Assembly (NCBI GenBank): GCA_014650015.1
Contig: BMUD01000004.1
Location: 310,001-374,000, forward strand
Origin: Streptomyces griseoloalbus
GTDB lineage: Bacteria; Actinomycetota; Actinomycetes; Streptomycetales; Streptomycetaceae
Length of the DNA stretch: 64,000 nucleotides
Reading direction: 5' to 3'
Made by a program: the position numbers and the translations under genes. The first letter of the stretch is position 1. Every line of letters starts with the position of its first letter. The notes under the pieces are model-generated. The model was not told the DNA's origin. It did not search any database and saw nothing but the letters and a program-made list of their open reading frames with translations. This document shows positions 38,125-46,263 of this stretch, one piece after another.

Positions 38125-38156
38125 GCGGCCCCTCGCCCGGTCGGGGTCCGCTCAGC
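38122..38156. terminator. Terminator between convergent deacetylase and sortase genes
   Basis: CTGAGCGG-CCCC / GGGG-CCGCTCAG stem with a mismatch and short loop; it includes the last bases of both genes' stop codons. Confidence 0.55.
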
Positions 38157-38820
38157 GGACCTCGACCAGGCGGGCGAAGACGACGACGTTCCCGTCGTAG
38201 CCGTTCTGCTGGGAGAAGCCGCCGCCGCAGGTGATGACCCGCAGCTCCGCGGCCCCCTTGGAGGCGTAGACCCGGTCGCCGGGGAAGTTGTTCTTCGCGA
38301 AGACCTCGATGCCGTAGATCTCGAACACGGCGGTCTTCGCGTCCATGCGCGCGATCTCGACGCGGTGTCCCTTCTTCAGCGCCCCGAGTCCGTAGAACAC
38401 CGCCGGTCCCTGCGCGTTGTCGACATGGCCGACGACGACCGCCGTGCCCTTCTCGCCCGGCGAGACGGCACCGGTGAACCAGCCCGCCAGATTGGGGTCC
38501 TGGGGCGGCGGTGCGTCCACCCAGCCCTCCGCGTCCAGCCCCACGGCCATGACCGGCGCGTCCACCTGGATCGCCGGGATCCTGACCCGGTCCGGAACCC
38601 CGTACGGCAGCGGCTGCACCACCCCGGCCGCGATGCCGCCGGGCACCCGGCTGTCGGCGGCGGCCGCGCCGGCCGGCTGCGGCGGGCCCACGTCGAACTC
38701 CCCCGAACCGTTCCGGATGAGCGCGAGTCCGGTGAGCAGGACCAGCGCTATCACGCCCCATGGGGCGCGCCTCTTCCGCGGCGCCTCCTCTTCGGCTTCG
38801 GCCGGCCAGAAAGCAGACAT
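38152..38820 (-). CDS. Class F sortase
   Basis: 222 residues: cytoplasmic basic N-terminus, one membrane helix (about 20-37), then an extracellular sortase barrel. Catalytic His132 is in VVVGHVDN and Cys198 in VITCGGG. Class F sortases are common in actinobacteria but their natural substrates are poorly defined. No LPxTG- or LAxTG-type sorting signal is visible in the neighbouring secreted proteins, so the substrate is probably elsewhere or unconventional. Confidence 0.92.
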   Translation of the reverse strand: MSAFWPAEAEEEAPRKRRAPWGVIALVLLTGLALIRNGSGEFDVGPPQPAGAAAADSRVPGGIAAGVVQPLPYGVPDRVRIPAIQVDAPVMAVGLDAEGWVDAPPPQDPNLAGWFTGAVSPGEKGTAVVVGHVDNAQGPAVFYGLGALKKGHRVEIARMDAKTAVFEIYGIEVFAKNNFPGDRVYASKGAAELRVITCGGGFSQQNGYDGNVVVFARLVEVR

Positions 38821-39153
38821 TCGCCTTCCCCTCTCGACACAGCCGTCGCCGTGTCACTCGCGCATGAGAAAACGCTAGATCGCGCACGCGCAACCGGCGA
38901 CGGGGCGGCGGCGAACGGGTGGCCCCCGCGGGACGAGGTGCGCCATCCGGGGTGGAGCCCGACGAAGATTTTCTGACGGTCCGTGACCTGCGGCGATATC
39001 GCCTCGCGCGGTGGCCCGCGAGGGGGCGGCCTCACCGGGACGGACCATCGCCGAAATGCGGGGCCGCGCAGGGCAACTGAGGGTCTTTCTGGGAGGCGCT
39101 TTCTCGCCGATCGACCGGGGACGGGACCCGGGGCGCCTTCCGCGGAGGATCAC
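38821..39153. other. 333-bp divergent intergenic region
   Basis: No gene seen. It separates the divergent sortase and secreted-protein genes and contains the 12-bp palindrome GGCGATATCGCC at 38992-39003, a possible regulator site for one or both. Confidence 0.5.
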
Positions 39154-39651
39154 ATGCGTAACTCACGTGCCCTGGCGGCCGCCGGCGCCGCGGTCGCCGT
39201 CCTCGGGGTCGCCGCCCCGGCGGCCGTCGCGGACGACGGCCGGCATCCCAACCCGTCCAACATCGTCGCCCTGCCCAGCGTCATCGCCCCCGGCGGCCAG
39301 CTGACCATCACGGTCGACGGCTGCCCCAACGGCGGCACGGCGACCTCCAACGCGTTCCCGAGGACCGATCTGACGCCCATCCACGGTGCCAACGACACCT
39401 CCAAGGGCACCGCGACCGTCGACGCCGACGCCCGGCCCGGTCCGTACGACATCACGGTCCACTGCTCCGGCAGGAGCCTGACCCGTCCGGCCGCCTTCAC
39501 CGTCATCGGCGGCGTCCGCGGCGGTATCGGCGGCAGCAGCACCAGCGGGGCGACCCCGACCGACATCGCCATCGGCGGCGCGCTGGTGACCGCGGCGGTC
39601 GTCGGCAGCGGGGTCTTCTGGATGCGCCGCCGCGCCGAGAAGCGGATCTGA
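39154..39651 (+). CDS. Secreted/membrane-anchored hypothetical protein next to sortase
   Basis: 165 residues from ATG 39154 (GAGGAT upstream). It has a signal peptide (cleavage near APAAVADD), an Ig-like beta-rich middle with NPSNIVALPSVIAPGGQLTITVDGCPNGG, and a C-terminal membrane helix (about 138-158) followed by the basic tail RRRAEKR. Similar sortase-adjacent proteins are conserved in Streptomyces, but no function is known to me. There is no LPxTG motif before the helix. Confidence 0.85.
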   Translation: MRNSRALAAAGAAVAVLGVAAPAAVADDGRHPNPSNIVALPSVIAPGGQLTITVDGCPNGGTATSNAFPRTDLTPIHGANDTSKGTATVDADARPGPYDITVHCSGRSLTRPAAFTVIGGVRGGIGGSSTSGATPTDIAIGGALVTAAVVGSGVFWMRRRAEKRI

Positions 39652-39698
39652 GCAGCTGTCCCCTGCGGGCCGCCGTTGCACGTGTTCGACGAGACAGC

Positions 39699-39726
39699 GC
39701 CCCGGATCCCCGCGGGGATCCGGGGC
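39699..39726. terminator. Terminator, perfect 28-bp palindrome
   Basis: GCCCCGGATCCCC-GC-GGGGATCCGGGGC lies between the convergent secreted-protein and DUF4239 genes and should serve both. Confidence 0.7.
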
Positions 39727-39749
39727 GAAGCGCCGCCCCGCGGGCGGTC

Positions 39750-40514
39750 TCAGCCGTCGATGTGCGGGAAGAGCCGCAGGAACGGGTCCGCCGACGCGGC
39801 GATGCCCCGGCTGTAGGGCGCGTCGAAGTCCCAGATGAGGAAGAGCAGGAAGGCGATCAGCGCGGAGAACAGCCCGGCCAGGATCATCTCCCGGCTGGTG
39901 CGCCGGATCTGCAGCGCGAAGATCATGCCGATGGTGATGACGGCCCCGGAGATCAGCCCGAACCACACCACGCCCGGCATGGTCTCCCCGGTCGACTCGG
40001 CCCGCGCGCTGCGCGCCTGGTCGGCGGCGGCCACCTGGTCCACGAGCGGCTGGTAGGCCTGCGCCTCGAAGTCCGTGCGCGGCTCGTAGTCGGTGACGTC
40101 CCGCCGGACGCGGTCGAGCAGTTCGGTGCCGCGCCCGGTGACCCGTCCGTCGTCGGCCATGGTCCGCCACTCGGTGGTGACCACGTGTCCGACATAGGCG
40201 TTGACATCGTCCCGGATGCGGTCGCGCACGTCCGCGGGGTAGACCCGCACCCGCTCCGTGATCTCGTGCAGGGCCACGGCCTCGGCCCGTACGTGCTCCT
40301 GGGCGGCGCTGCGTCCCTCCCAGACGCCGGCGATGGCGAGACCCAGGACGATGGCGTACACCACACCGATCCACATCGTCATGTACTCGATGACGTCCGG
40401 GGTCTCGCTGGGATCCTCGTCGTCGGCCGCCCGGCGGTGCCGTACGAGGGTGATGACCACCACGACGGCACAGGCGGCCAGCATCGCGAGGGTGAGAACA
40501 AGCCATTCCGGCAA
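39750..40514 (-). CDS. DUF4239 membrane protein (bestrophin-like)
   Basis: 254 residues with four membrane segments (about 5-25, 48-68, 182-202, 210-228) and a central soluble helical region rich in charged residues (about 70-175). The pattern (MWIGVVYAIVLGLAIAGVWEGRSAAQEHVRAEAVALHEI) matches DUF4239, a family related in layout to bestrophin-type channels; no function is established. Probably a two-gene unit after the proline-rich gene (36 bases). Confidence 0.8.
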   Translation of the reverse strand: MPEWLVLTLAMLAACAVVVVITLVRHRRAADDEDPSETPDVIEYMTMWIGVVYAIVLGLAIAGVWEGRSAAQEHVRAEAVALHEITERVRVYPADVRDRIRDDVNAYVGHVVTTEWRTMADDGRVTGRGTELLDRVRRDVTDYEPRTDFEAQAYQPLVDQVAAADQARSARAESTGETMPGVVWFGLISGAVITIGMIFALQIRRTSREMILAGLFSALIAFLLFLIWDFDAPYSRGIAASADPFLRLFPHIDG

Positions 40515-40550
40515 GACGAGCCTCCAGCAGGAGTCGGATCGGGTCGGTCG

Positions 40551-41246
40551 TCAGCGCGGACGGAGCGCTGCGACGGCGACCACCGCGGGCATCGTGATGA
40601 GCAGGACGAAGGTGAGCGGCGACGTGGCACCGCCGGAGGGCCGCCGCACCGGGGCCGCGCGGTAGCGCGGGTAGTGCACGGGTGCCACGGACGGACGCGG
40701 CTCGGGCGTGGCCGACGGTGTCGGGGGCGGTGGGGGTGGGGGTGCGGGTGCCGGTGACGGAGGCGGCGTGGGGGGCGACGGTGGGCGTGGCGGCGGGGTG
40801 GGGGCCGGGGTCGGCCGGGCAGCGGGTGGCACCGGGCGGGCCGCGGGCGGGGGCGGCTCCGGTTCCGGGGTGGGGCTGGGGCTGGGCGGCGGTGGTGGAG
40901 GCGTGGTCGGCGTGGGCTCGGGCGGAGGCGTCGGAGAGGGCGTGGGTGTGGGTGTGGGTGTGGGTGTGGGTGTGGGTGTGGGTGTGGGTGTGGGTGTGGG
41001 TGTGGGTGTGGGTGTGGGTGTGGGGGACGGTGGAGGCGGTGAGCAGGGCGGGGGGTCCGTCCAGGTGACGCTTCCCGCGACCGCCACCGCCTCCGTGCCG
41101 CCCGGCCCTGTCGAGGCGTAGGCGCAGGCGTCGGCCGTCGCCGCGCCGGGTGCGCCGACGAGTGCCCAGGTCAGCGTCGCCACCGCCAACGCACGTGCCG
41201 CCACGCGGGATTGGGTCGGTACGAGTGCTTGCACGACGAGGATCAT
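40551..41246 (-). CDS. Proline/threonine-rich cell-wall-spanning membrane protein
   Basis: 231 residues: signal peptide (cleaved near AATADA), a short Cys-containing head, then about 130 residues of Pro-rich low complexity including about 14 consecutive Pro-Thr pairs, and a C-terminal membrane helix (about 208-227) ending in RPR. The layout suggests a rod that crosses the peptidoglycan, with a small domain at its tip. No catalytic domain. The PT repeats come from a hexanucleotide tandem repeat and so may vary in length between isolates. Confidence 0.75.
   Translation of the reverse strand: MILVVQALVPTQSRVAARALAVATLTWALVGAPGAATADACAYASTGPGGTEAVAVAGSVTWTDPPPCSPPPPSPTPTPTPTPTPTPTPTPTPTPTPTPTPTPSPTPPPEPTPTTPPPPPPSPSPTPEPEPPPPAARPVPPAARPTPAPTPPPRPPSPPTPPPSPAPAPPPPPPPTPSATPEPRPSVAPVHYPRYRAAPVRRPSGGATSPLTFVLLITMPAVVAVAALRPR
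40942..41025. repeat. Hexanucleotide tandem repeat (GTGTGG)n, about 14 copies
   Basis: About 84 bp of nearly perfect GTGGGT/GTGTGG units encode the Pro-Thr repeat of the antisense-strand gene. Being a multiple of three, unit gain or loss changes length without a frameshift. The G-rich strand could form G-quadruplexes. Confidence 0.9.
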
Positions 41247-41415
41247 GAGTCGCGAACGGCCGGGTCACGCCCCGGAACCGGGTGATTGCCCCGAAGGAGT
41301 TAATGAAAGAAATTCGGGCCGCGATTGAACACAACCTGTGCTCCGGTGCGTACCCATCGTCGAGCGGCGGCACAGCAGGGCGCTGCAACACCCTTGCGAT
41401 CATGTGGAGTTGACG

Positions 41416-42351
41416 ATGAAGACCTCCTGGCGAACCGCCTCGCTGGTGGCGAGCGCCGCGGCGGTGCTGGCCCTGACCTCGGCGTGCGGTCAGGACAGCC
41501 CGCCGCCCGCCTCCAGCCAGAACGTGGGTGCCACGGCCGCGGCCGGGGACTACGGCGACATCGGCAGCGGCGCCGGCGACGCGGCCGGCGGCGCACGGGC
41601 ATCGTCGAGCCCTTCGAACACGGCGGGCGAGCTGAACGTCTCCACCAACGCCGAACTGGGCAAGGTGGTGACCGACAGCCTCGGTCTGACCCTGTACCGC
41701 TTCGACCAGGACACGGCCGAGCCCCCCGCGTCCCGCTGCGAGGGCGACTGCGCCAAGACCTGGCCCCCGGTGCCCGCCGACGACGCCACGGCCGGCGAGG
41801 GGATCGACGAGTCACTGCTCGGGGAGGTCACCCGGGCCGACGGCACCGAGCAGCTCACCGTGGACGGCTGGCCGGCCTACCGCTACGTCAAGGACGTGAA
41901 CGCCGGTGACGTCAAGGGCCAGGGTGTGGGCGGCAAGTGGTACGCGCTGACCCCCGAGGGAAAGAAGGCGCAGGCGGCCGACCGGCCGGGTCTGTCCACC
42001 CGCCAGGACCCGAAGCTCGGCGAGATCGTCGTCGACCGGAACGGCATGACCGTCTACCGCTTCATGAAGGACGAGGCCTGGCCGAAACCCGTCTCGGCCT
42101 GCACCGGCGCCTGCCTGGAGAAGTGGCCGGTGGTGTCGCCGGTCGGCTTCGAGGACACCAAGGGCATCCAGGAGAAGGGCTACATGACCTTCACCCGCCC
42201 GGACGGCGCCGACCAGCAGACGATCAACTGCTGGCCCATCTACACCTTCGCCGGGGACAAGGCCGCCGGCGACACCAACGGTCAGGGCGTCGGCGGCACC
42301 TGGTACGCCGTGCGGCCCGACGGAAAACCGGTCGGCGCCCCGGAGAAGTAA
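41416..42351 (+). CDS. Lipoprotein with secreted-repeat (PF03640-type) domains
   Basis: 311 residues from ATG 41416; the upstream in-frame ATG lacks a signal peptide. Lipobox ALTSAC anchors it at Cys25. After a disordered linker come tandem units of the type LGKVVTDSLGLTLYRFDQDT...C...C...W and LGEIVVDRNGMTVYRFMKDE, each with a Cys-x3-Cys-like pair (CEGDCAKTWPP; CTGACLEKWPV), as in COG4315 proteins. From family knowledge, these are linked to extracellular electron or metal handling, but the role is uncertain. Monocistronic with a strong terminator after it. Confidence 0.85.
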   Translation: MKTSWRTASLVASAAAVLALTSACGQDSPPPASSQNVGATAAAGDYGDIGSGAGDAAGGARASSSPSNTAGELNVSTNAELGKVVTDSLGLTLYRFDQDTAEPPASRCEGDCAKTWPPVPADDATAGEGIDESLLGEVTRADGTEQLTVDGWPAYRYVKDVNAGDVKGQGVGGKWYALTPEGKKAQAADRPGLSTRQDPKLGEIVVDRNGMTVYRFMKDEAWPKPVSACTGACLEKWPVVSPVGFEDTKGIQEKGYMTFTRPDGADQQTINCWPIYTFAGDKAAGDTNGQGVGGTWYAVRPDGKPVGAPEK

Positions 42352-42394
42352 CAGCCTCCCCCCAGGGCGTCGTCCACTCCGGACGCGCCGGCCA

Positions 42395-42434
42395 GGTCCG
42401 CCCCTCCGCAGCCCGCGGAGGGGCGGACCGTTTT
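42395..42434 (+). terminator. Rho-independent terminator
   Basis: Perfect 15-bp stem (42395-42409 with 42415-42429), 5-nt loop and a GTTTT tail. Confidence 0.85.
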
Positions 42435-42675
42435 GCCGTGATTCACCGGAACCCATGGAATTATCGGGACTCTTCTCCCTGTACTTCTCAGCGCGCAGAA
42501 GCTCTCCGGAATGCCGCGGACACTTCTCGTGACGTTTACCGGGGGACGTCGATAAGGCACGTGCCACTGGCAGTGACCGGGAACGGATGGTCAATTTCCG
42601 TTTGGGGTCGCTCGTTTGGCGGGCGATCAGTAGCCTCTGCTCGAACACCGGATCGCCTACGCCTTGGAGAGATAG
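42435..42675. promoter_or_regulatory. Promoter region of the methyltransferase/c-di-GMP unit
   Basis: About 240 bp without a gene, including an A/T-richer stretch (42440-42600). No clear operator palindrome seen. GTTTACCGGGGG at 42534 could be part of a promoter, but I cannot assign it to a sigma factor. Confidence 0.4.
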
Positions 42676-43488
42676 ATGGAGCGTCCCGCCTGGGCCCCAC
42701 GGAGCATCGACATCACGGTGCCCAGCGTCTCCCGGATGCACGACTACTACCTGGGCGGTTCGCACAACTTCGAGGTCGACCGGGAAGCGGCCCGCAGGGC
42801 CATGGAGTTCATGCCGGGCCTGCCCAAGATCGTGCAGGCGAACCGGGCCTTCATGCGCCGGGCGGTGCGTTTCGCGGTCGACGAGGGCATCAACCAGTTC
42901 CTGGACATCGGCTCCGGCATTCCCACGTTCGGGAACGTCCACGAAGTGGCCCAGGCGGCCGACCCGGACGCACGCGTGATGTACGTGGACCACGACCCGG
43001 TGGCCGTGGCGCACAGCCAGTCCGTGTTGGAGGGCAACGACGGCGCGGGCATCGTCGCCGCGGACCTCCGAAAGCCGCGGGAGATCCTCGACAGTCCCGA
43101 AGTGCAGCGGCTGATCGACCTGAATCGGCCAGTGGCGCTGCTCCTCGTTGCCATACTGCACTTCGTGGAAGACGCGGACGACCCGTACGCGGTGGTGGCC
43201 GACCTGCGCGAGGCCCTCGCGCCCGGCAGCATGCTCGTGCTCACCCATGCCTCGTACGAGGGGATCCCGCTGCCGCCGGAGCGGGCCGAGGGGGCGGTGG
43301 ACGTGTACCAGGACATTCGCAACCCGCTGATCATGCGCACGCGCGAGGAGATCGCGCGGTTCTTCGAGGGGTACGACATGGTGGAACCCGGACTGGTGCC
43401 GATGCCGCAGTGGCGGCCGGACACTGCACCGGAGGACGAGGATCCCTACGCCTTCTCCGGTTTCGCGGGCGTGGGGCGTACGGCGTGA
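42676..43488 (+). CDS. SAM-dependent methyltransferase (DUF574/Methyltransf_19)
   Basis: 270 residues. SPSVSRMHDYYLGG-type N-terminus (VPSVSRMHDYYLGGSHNFEVDREAA) and FLDIGSGIPTFGNVHEVAQ with VMYVDHDPVAVAHSQ form the SAM pocket. This family is heavily expanded in Streptomyces and its substrates are unknown. Its stop overlaps the GTG of the GGDEF-EAL gene (GTGA), so the two are translated together, which hints at a role linked to c-di-GMP signalling. Confidence 0.9.
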   Translation: MERPAWAPRSIDITVPSVSRMHDYYLGGSHNFEVDREAARRAMEFMPGLPKIVQANRAFMRRAVRFAVDEGINQFLDIGSGIPTFGNVHEVAQAADPDARVMYVDHDPVAVAHSQSVLEGNDGAGIVAADLRKPREILDSPEVQRLIDLNRPVALLLVAILHFVEDADDPYAVVADLREALAPGSMLVLTHASYEGIPLPPERAEGAVDVYQDIRNPLIMRTREEIARFFEGYDMVEPGLVPMPQWRPDTAPEDEDPYAFSGFAGVGRTA

Positions 43489-45629
43489 GCGCGGAGCCGG
43501 ACGGGCCGGAGGGCAGACTGCGCCGGTTCGCGACGATCTGGAGCCGGGCGGTCTTCCCGGTGACCTCGACGTCGTCGACCCGGCCCGAGTTCGAGGCGCT
43601 TCTGCTGCCGCTGGCCCGGCTGCTCAGCGAGGCGCTGCGGGCCAGGTCGTTCGACGCGGACGCGGGCAGGGCGGTCGGTGCCGCCCTGGTGCGGGCGCAC
43701 TGCACCGACCCGGAGGCGCTCAGCCGCACCCTGGACTGCGTGGACGCCTACCTCGTCCTGTACTGCGGCGAGGACGGCGACCGCGAGGACCTGCGGGCGC
43801 GCAGCGCCAGGCTCCAGCACGCCATGGCCGCCGGGTTCGCGCAGGCGCTGCGCGAGCGGACGCTGGCCGAGCAGGAGGCCATCGCGCAGGCGGCCCTGGA
43901 GGCGCAGGGCGTGGTGGCACAGGCGCTGCACGCCACCGAGGCCCGGTTCCGCGCGGTCTTCGAGGGCGCGGCCATAGGGATCGGCATCGCCGACCTGGAG
44001 GGCAACGTCCTACAGGTCAACGGCGCGCTGCGGCGCATGTTCGGCCTGTCCGAACAGGCCCTGCGCGGCCGCAAGGTCAAGGAGTGGGTCCACCCCGACG
44101 ACGCCCCGCAGACCTGGCGGCTCTACCAGGAGCTGGTGAGCGGCGAGCGCGAGCACTACCACCTCGAGAAGGCGTTCTACCGCCCGGACGGAACGGTCCT
44201 GTGGACCAATCTGACGGTGTCCCTGCTGCGCGACGCCGACGGCGACCCGCAGTACCAGCTCGCCCTCATGGAGGACACCACGGAGCGCCGGCTGCTCAAC
44301 CTCCGGCTGCGCTACGAGGCCACCCACGACGCGCTCACCGGCCTGCCCAACCGCACGTTCTTCTTCGAACGTCTGGAGAAGGCGCTGAACGCCGGCGAGG
44401 GCCAGCGCTTCGGCCTGTGCTATCTGGACCTGGACGGTTTCAAGACCGTCAACGACAGCCTCGGGCACGCGGCCGGTGACCGGATGCTCGTCGAGGTCGC
44501 CGACCGGCTGCAGGCCTGCGCCACCGCGTCCGGCGAGATGGTGGCCCGGCTCGGCGGCGACGAGTTCGTGGCGCTGACCACCGGCCCCGACACCGAGCGC
44601 ACCGTGGACGAGCTCGCCGCCCGCATCATGAACGCGCTGCTCGCCCCGATCAGCGTCGACGGCCGGGAGCTCACCGTGCGCGGCAGCATCGGCATCGTCG
44701 AGGGGCCGGCCGGGGAACGCAGCGCGGCGGAGGTGCTGCGCAGCGCCGACATCACCATGTACCGGGCCAAGTCGGCGGGCGGCAACCGGTTCGAGCTCGC
44801 CGACCCGGAGGCCGACGCCCGCGCCATCACGCGGCACGGACTCACCACGGCGCTGCCGACGGCCCTGGACCGGGGCGAGTTCTTCATCGAGTACCAGCCG
44901 CTGGTGCACCTCGGCGACGGCAGTGTGCGGGGTGCCGAGGCGCTGGTGCGCTGGCTGCACCCGCAGCACGGGGTGCTGTCCCCGGACCGGTTCATCCCGC
45001 TCGCCGAGCACACCGGCCTGATCGTTCCGCTGGGCCGCTGGGTCCTGGAGCAGTCGGTGCGTCAGGCCCGTGCGTGGCGGGAGCGTCACGGGGGCGCGGA
45101 GGCGCTCGGCCCGCTGCGCATCAACGTGAACCTCTCGCCCTGCCAGCTCACCCATCCCGGGCTGGTCCAGGACACCGTCGACATCCTGGAGCGCACGGGT
45201 GTGGAGCCGAACGCGCTGTGCCTGGAGGTGACCGAGTCGGCGCTGATCGGCGCGGACGACGATCTGCTGAAGCCGCTGCGCCGGCTGGCGGAGATGGGCG
45301 TCGACATCGCCCTGGACGACTTCGGCACCGGCTACTCCAATCTCGCCAATCTGCGCCGGCTCCCGGTGAGCATCCTGAAGCTGGACCGTTCCTTCACCCA
45401 GAGCATGCAGCAGTTCCCGGCCGACCCCGTCGACCTCAAGATCGTCGAGGGGATCGTCTCCCTGGCCCACAGCCTCGACCTGGCGGTCACGGTGGAGGGC
45501 GTGGAGACGGGAGCCCAGGCCGAACAACTGCGCATCCTCGGCTGTGACACGGCCCAGGGCTGGTACTACGCCCGCCCGGGACCGCCGGAGCGGCTGCACG
45601 ACCTGGCGCTCGTGGACGCGACCGGCTGA
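43485..45629 (+). CDS. PAS-GGDEF-EAL cyclic-di-GMP enzyme (RmdA-like)
   Basis: 714 residues from GTG 43485. An N-terminal helical region (about 1-150) precedes a PAS/PAC sensor (about 152-270: ARFRAVFEGAAIGIGIADLEGNVL). The GGDEF domain (about 285-445) has the intact signature RLGGDEF, with no RxxD inhibitory site five residues before it. The EAL domain (about 460-705) has EALVRW and DDFGTGYS. Both catalytic signatures are intact, so it may make and degrade c-di-GMP. By architecture and recalled neighbourhood it resembles RmdA, which affects aerial development; direct orthology is inference. Confidence 0.93.
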   Translation: MSAEPDGPEGRLRRFATIWSRAVFPVTSTSSTRPEFEALLLPLARLLSEALRARSFDADAGRAVGAALVRAHCTDPEALSRTLDCVDAYLVLYCGEDGDREDLRARSARLQHAMAAGFAQALRERTLAEQEAIAQAALEAQGVVAQALHATEARFRAVFEGAAIGIGIADLEGNVLQVNGALRRMFGLSEQALRGRKVKEWVHPDDAPQTWRLYQELVSGEREHYHLEKAFYRPDGTVLWTNLTVSLLRDADGDPQYQLALMEDTTERRLLNLRLRYEATHDALTGLPNRTFFFERLEKALNAGEGQRFGLCYLDLDGFKTVNDSLGHAAGDRMLVEVADRLQACATASGEMVARLGGDEFVALTTGPDTERTVDELAARIMNALLAPISVDGRELTVRGSIGIVEGPAGERSAAEVLRSADITMYRAKSAGGNRFELADPEADARAITRHGLTTALPTALDRGEFFIEYQPLVHLGDGSVRGAEALVRWLHPQHGVLSPDRFIPLAEHTGLIVPLGRWVLEQSVRQARAWRERHGGAEALGPLRINVNLSPCQLTHPGLVQDTVDILERTGVEPNALCLEVTESALIGADDDLLKPLRRLAEMGVDIALDDFGTGYSNLANLRRLPVSILKLDRSFTQSMQQFPADPVDLKIVEGIVSLAHSLDLAVTVEGVETGAQAEQLRILGCDTAQGWYYARPGPPERLHDLALVDATG

Positions 45630-45638
45630 GCTGAGCGC

Positions 45639-45704
45639 CTGGGGCCCGTCCGACGGTTCCCGTCGCCCTCCGTGCGACGACGGGAAGGGTCGGACGGGCC
45701 CCAG
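45639..45704 (+). terminator. Terminator after the GGDEF-EAL gene
   Basis: 16-bp inverted repeat (45639-45654 with 45689-45704, CTGGGGCCCGTCCGAC) with a smaller hairpin in the loop. Confidence 0.65.
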
Positions 45705-45776
45705 AGGTACACGGGTGGTGCGCCGTGGCCGGCCGCCCGGTTCCACGCGCCTTTCGAGGCGGTCCATCATGTGCGG

Positions 45777-46166
45777 ATGAACCGTCGAACAGACCCGGTG
45801 AAGGCGGCGACCGAGGGCGAGCTGCGCCTCATGGACCCGGCCGTACGGTCCTCCCGCACCGAGGTGGTGCGCCTGCTGGACCCGGAGTTCACCGAGGTCG
45901 GCGCATCCGGCCGGCGCTACACGTACGCCGAGATGGTCGCCGAGCTGCACGACCACCCGGGCAGCTCGGCCGGCGGCCCGCTCTACGAGCCGTCACGGAT
46001 CACCGGCGTCCTCCTCGGCCCCGGACTGGTGCACCTCACGTACGAGACCGTCTTCGACGGGCACCGGGCCCTCCGCAGCTCCCTGTGGCGCAGGCGTGAC
46101 GAGGAGACGGGCTGGCGCATGTACTACCACCAGGCCACCCCGGTGCCGCCGGACGCCGGCCGCTGA
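45777..46166 (+). CDS. DUF4440 / NTF2-like protein
   Basis: 129 residues from ATG 45777. Pattern EGELRLMDPAVRSSRTEVVRLLDPEFTEVGASGRRYTYAEM, then strands ending SSLWRRRDEETGWRMYYHQATP, is the DUF4440 cone fold. Function unknown; such stand-alone proteins may bind small molecules. No obvious partner; the APC transporter follows about 100 bases later. Confidence 0.83.
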   Translation: MNRRTDPVKAATEGELRLMDPAVRSSRTEVVRLLDPEFTEVGASGRRYTYAEMVAELHDHPGSSAGGPLYEPSRITGVLLGPGLVHLTYETVFDGHRALRSSLWRRRDEETGWRMYYHQATPVPPDAGR

Positions 46167-46263
46167 TCGGGACCCGGACACGCGTGGTGTCTTCCGTCGG
46201 CGGCGTCCTGGGGGCATCATGATCCGCCGTCAGCCGTTTGCCTGTCGCGAAGAGGTGAGGCGC

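Noticed and set aside
40942-41025. Possible CRISPR array
   Set aside because: Simple hexamer tandem repeat with no spacers and no cas genes anywhere in the window.
40682-41121. Plus-strand frames encoding Val-Trp or Gly-Val repeats
   Set aside because: They are alternative readings of the GTGTGG repeat; the minus-strand reading gives signal peptide, Pro-Thr rod and membrane helix.
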